A stretch of 64,000 nt of DNA from Lysinibacillus sp. B2A1 (GTDB lineage: Bacteria > Bacillota > Bacilli > Bacillales_A > Planococcaceae): positions 1,932,501 through 1,996,500 of the forward strand of contig CP027224.1 in the NCBI GenBank assembly GCA_002973635.1, written 5' to 3'. The notes beneath the pieces were generated by a model, which saw only the letters and a list, made by a program, of their open reading frames with translations, did not search any database and had not been told where the DNA came from. The position numbers and the translations under genes are program-made. Of the stretch, positions 61,376-64,000 are shown in pieces (the stretch's first letter is position 1; the number at the start of each line of letters is the position of its first letter).

Positions 61376-62983
61376 ATGCAAAACATTATTCCAAGCAGTA
61401 TAGCTTTTCATTTGTTATCTTTGGAGCGGCTAGAGAATGAAAAAGTAAAGCAATTGCCAATGAAGAATTTTGGCCTTATAGCTGTCGTTCAGGGAAGTTT
61501 AGTCAGTGAATTTCAAAATCAAAAATTGACAATAACAGCAGGTGAAGTAGTTGTATTTACGCCAACTACCCAAGTTGTTCATGTAGAAAATTGTACGTAT
61601 TATTTTATAAATTATCAAGTTTTTCAACTGAATGAAAAAGGGGTGTCGGATTCTTTCTTTCACCTTACTAGTAAAGAGCATATGCCCACTAAAGTGAAAA
61701 TACCGATTCGCTCGCTCACAAGAGGCTTGGAACAAATGTATCGTCATGCGTGGAGTACGGATGTTTTCCAGCAGTGTACAAATCATCTTTATTTTCAAGA
61801 ATGGATGATGCTTATTCTTACAGAACAAATGAAACAAACGAATCAAGAACATAATAGTGTCCAAGCCGTGGAACAAATAATAGCTTACATAGAAGCCTTT
61901 TATCATGAAGAGCTTACAGTAGAGCAGCTTGCGATAAAAGCTGGGATGAGTAGGCGACAATTTACCCATGTATTTCAAAAACTTACAAGTCACAGTGTTA
62001 CTCAATATATAACAAATATTAGAATTGAAGAGGCAAAAAAGCTATTAGTCAAAAATGAAACACTCGCTTCCATCGCAAAAGCAGTTGGCTATCAAGATGA
62101 ATATTATTTTAGTCGCCGTTTTAAACAAGTAGTTGGAAAATCGCCCCGACAATATACAAAGCTTCAAAAAGGTGCAGTTAAGGCTATCAAACTTCCAGTA
62201 ATGCCACAGCGAATAGTGGCAGACCAATATATGGGGCACTTATTATGTTTAGGTATTACTCCGATTGGTGCCAGAACAGGTATGTTGAAACAAGATTTTA
62301 TCGCTCCATTACAGTCAATATCATCACATTTACATCAGACAGTAGATTTAGGAAATGATTTTTCTACAAGTTCAAGTCGAATTATGCAACTACAACCAGA
62401 TTTAATTATTACGCAAAATGAAGCTCATTATAAAACGCTTAAGTCAATAGCGCCAACAGTTGTAATTCCATATCGTCACACACCACCACTTACAAAGTTG
62501 CGTTTAATTGGTGAAGCGGTTGGAAAAGTGAAGCAAGCAGAGCAATGGATTGAAAAATATGAATATCGCATTGAACGTATACGGTCACAAATTATTAGCC
62601 GGTTAGGGACAAGCTTATCCGTTACAAACTTATTGTTCCTTGCTAATAAGTTGTATGTCCTAGGCCCATATGCTGGCTATGGTAGTTATAGCTTGTATCA
62701 GGCCTTACAACTTCAGTCACCTGCTAAACAGCGTAAAGAATTGAATGAGTTGTCTTTAAGTGCGGAAATTCCTATTTCTAATCTACCAGAATATGTCGGT
62801 GATTATATCTTTTTATCTGCCTATGGCAAGATCTCGATGCTGACTGAAAATGAAGCTTGGAAAGGATTAAATACTGTACAAAAAGGGAATGTTTCTTTTT
62901 GTAATCCTTATCGTTTTGCATTTGAGGACCCATATTCTTTAGATGATCAACTGATGACGATTAAGCGCACTTTACTAATGTAA
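61376..62983 (+). CDS. btr: Btr-like AraC regulator fused to a siderophore-binding domain
   Basis: The 535-residue protein has an N-terminal sensor region, an AraC double helix-turn-helix (about 160-265: LTVEQLAIKAGMSRRQFTHVFQKL and ASIAKAVGYQDEYYFSRRFK), and a C-terminal periplasmic-binding-protein domain (about 275-535, MPQRIVADQYMGHLLCLG). This is the plan of Btr/YbbB of Bacillus subtilis, which binds bacillibactin and activates the feu uptake genes. It probably activates the binding-protein gene upstream when siderophore enters the cell. Ribosome binding site AAAGGAGG. Confidence 0.9.
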   Translation: MQNIIPSSIAFHLLSLERLENEKVKQLPMKNFGLIAVVQGSLVSEFQNQKLTITAGEVVVFTPTTQVVHVENCTYYFINYQVFQLNEKGVSDSFFHLTSKEHMPTKVKIPIRSLTRGLEQMYRHAWSTDVFQQCTNHLYFQEWMMLILTEQMKQTNQEHNSVQAVEQIIAYIEAFYHEELTVEQLAIKAGMSRRQFTHVFQKLTSHSVTQYITNIRIEEAKKLLVKNETLASIAKAVGYQDEYYFSRRFKQVVGKSPRQYTKLQKGAVKAIKLPVMPQRIVADQYMGHLLCLGITPIGARTGMLKQDFIAPLQSISSHLHQTVDLGNDFSTSSSRIMQLQPDLIITQNEAHYKTLKSIAPTVVIPYRHTPPLTKLRLIGEAVGKVKQAEQWIEKYEYRIERIRSQIISRLGTSLSVTNLLFLANKLYVLGPYAGYGSYSLYQALQLQSPAKQRKELNELSLSAEIPISNLPEYVGDYIFLSAYGKISMLTENEAWKGLNTVQKGNVSFCNPYRFAFEDPYSLDDQLMTIKRTLLM

Positions 62984-63100
62984 ATGGAATGAGAAAGGTC
63001 TCCTAGAATTTTGATTAAGCAAAGGGCAATATCATACAAGAACGTGATCTCAGTTTTTGCTATACTGAGCTGCAGGTAATCAGGAAAGGAGACAAAACAT

Positions 63101-63925
63101 ATGAAGCAGGAAATAAGAATAGTAAAATATGATGCACAATTAAAGGTTGAAGCCTATCATTTTAAGGGGATTATGCAAAAATTCCCTAATCATTTCCATG
63201 AATATTATGTGATTGGGTTTATAGAAAATGGTAAACGACTTTTATCCTGCAAATCTAAGGAATATATTATTGAACCAGGAGATTTGTTAATATTTAATCC
63301 CCGTGACAATCATGCTTGCGAGCAAATTGATGGTAAGACATTGGATTATCGCTGTATAAATATCCAACCAGAAATTATGAGAAGGGCTGTCTTTGCAGTT
63401 ACGGGAAAAGAACAACTGCCTTATTTTACGTCCCAAGTACTTTTTCATAATGAATTGGTAGTTGTACTCCGGGATCTACATCAGATGCTTATGCAGGAAG
63501 AAGTTTGCTTGAGAAAAGAGGAAGTTTTTTATTTTCTTTTAGAACAATTAATTGAAGAATATACGGAGCAGGGAATATCAACAAATATTTTAGAGCAAAA
63601 CACAAAAATAACAGCAATCTGTGAATTTTTAGAAAAACATTATATGGATAATATTGCACTAGAAGATCTATGTAATCTAACAGGATTGAGTAAATACTAT
63701 TTACTTCGATCTTTTACAAAGCAAATGGGTATCTCCCCATATAGCTATTTGGAGACTATACGAATTGAAAAGGCAAAAAAAATGTTAGAACATGGAGTAT
63801 TACCAATCGACGTGGCATTTAAAACTGGGTTTACTGACCAAAGCCATTTTTCTAACTTTTTCAAGAAGTTTATAGGGCTTACTCCTAAACAATATATGAA
63901 TATTTTCAAGGATGCACGAAACTGA
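63101..63925 (+). CDS. AraC-family regulator with cupin domain
   Basis: The 274-residue protein has an N-terminal cupin (FPNHFHEYYVIGFIENGKRL, EPGDLLIFNPRDNHACEQ) and a C-terminal AraC DNA-binding domain (about 170-270: IALEDLCNLTGLSKYYLLRSF and AFKTGFTDQSHFSNFFKKFIGLTPKQY). Ligand unknown. It precedes a transporter gene by 25 bases and probably controls it. Confidence 0.88.
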   Translation: MKQEIRIVKYDAQLKVEAYHFKGIMQKFPNHFHEYYVIGFIENGKRLLSCKSKEYIIEPGDLLIFNPRDNHACEQIDGKTLDYRCINIQPEIMRRAVFAVTGKEQLPYFTSQVLFHNELVVVLRDLHQMLMQEEVCLRKEEVFYFLLEQLIEEYTEQGISTNILEQNTKITAICEFLEKHYMDNIALEDLCNLTGLSKYYLLRSFTKQMGISPYSYLETIRIEKAKKMLEHGVLPIDVAFKTGFTDQSHFSNFFKKFIGLTPKQYMNIFKDARN

Positions 63926-63950
63926 TCTAAATTACATAGAGAGGATTTTT

Positions 63951-64000
63951 ATGGATACAAAAAAAGAGATTCATGGACATTTTTTAGCAGTAGTCACTAT
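63951..64000 (+). CDS. Probable EamA/DMT transporter, 3' end outside window
   Basis: An ATG behind GAGAGGATT starts MDTKKEIHGHFLAVVT and runs off the window. A short charged start leading into a hydrophobic helix, directly after an AraC gene, is typical of EamA exporters; the family is an inference from context. Confidence 0.45.
   Translation, partial: MDTKKEIHGHFLAVVT

Noticed and set aside
1..64000. CRISPR arrays, tRNA or rRNA genes, replication origin
   Set aside because: I read for regularly spaced repeats, tRNA-like cloverleaf ends, conserved rRNA segments and DnaA-box clusters and found none.

Overview
The window looks like a low-GC, AT-rich Bacillales chromosome. The block ypmB-aspB-asnS-dnaD-nth-ypoC, then ponA and recU on the other strand, then yppE and the helicase mrfA/yprA, is a conserved Bacillaceae/Planococcaceae neighbourhood. 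Gene content and repeats suggest Lysinibacillus or a close relative, but this is inference: no rRNA or tRNA gene is present to confirm it.

Layout. 1-8,701: the 3' end of an MFS transporter, a MerR regulator with a textbook MerR promoter driving an RND efflux pump, a CotA-like multicopper oxidase with a long C-terminal tail, and a diguanylate cyclase. 8,925-22,045: the conserved core block, interrupted only by 1.3 kb of non-coding palindromic repeats (13,903-15,230). 22,046-30,116: the synteny stops (mrfB, the usual partner of mrfA, is missing) and accessory DNA begins, with pseudogenes, a TetR gene with a perfect operator, an IS110 fossil, a serine hydrolase, a CoA-transferase, a BstA-like enzyme and an acetyltransferase.

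31,500-41,660 is the most interesting part. Two Cfr-type 23S rRNA methyltransferase genes sit 7.3 kb apart as direct copies. Each has the same promoter, a leader peptide with a strong ribosome binding site, an intrinsic terminator, and a competing antiterminator arm inside the leader. The second copy is followed, with no terminator visible, by a second-type ribosomal protein L3 whose peptidyl-transferase-facing loop is enlarged, and by a cytosolic SurA_N-like protein. I propose an antibiotic-inducible ribosome-protection cassette that changes both A2503 of 23S rRNA and the adjacent L3 finger. Between the copies lie ferredoxin, YwhD-like, small kinase, OhrR/Ohr, nitroreductase, AhpD-like and Lrp genes.

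42,000-52,400: an acetyltransferase; a higher-GC CPBP protease plus ComP/ComA-like signalling cassette; an ABC exporter operon whose ATPase is split in its Walker A region by an intact IS4/IS231-type element with perfect ends and an 11-bp target duplication; and a HipA-like kinase gene with an in-frame stop plus a coupled partner. 52,700-64,000: a 1,027-residue hybrid histidine kinase with two kinase cores, a VTT membrane protein, a Met/His-rich lipoprotein multicopper oxidase, a pyrimidine-dimer-glycosylase-like protein, a DUF1877 protein, a Fur-box-preceded siderophore-binding lipoprotein with its Btr-like AraC regulator, and an AraC regulator followed by the first codons of a probable EamA transporter.
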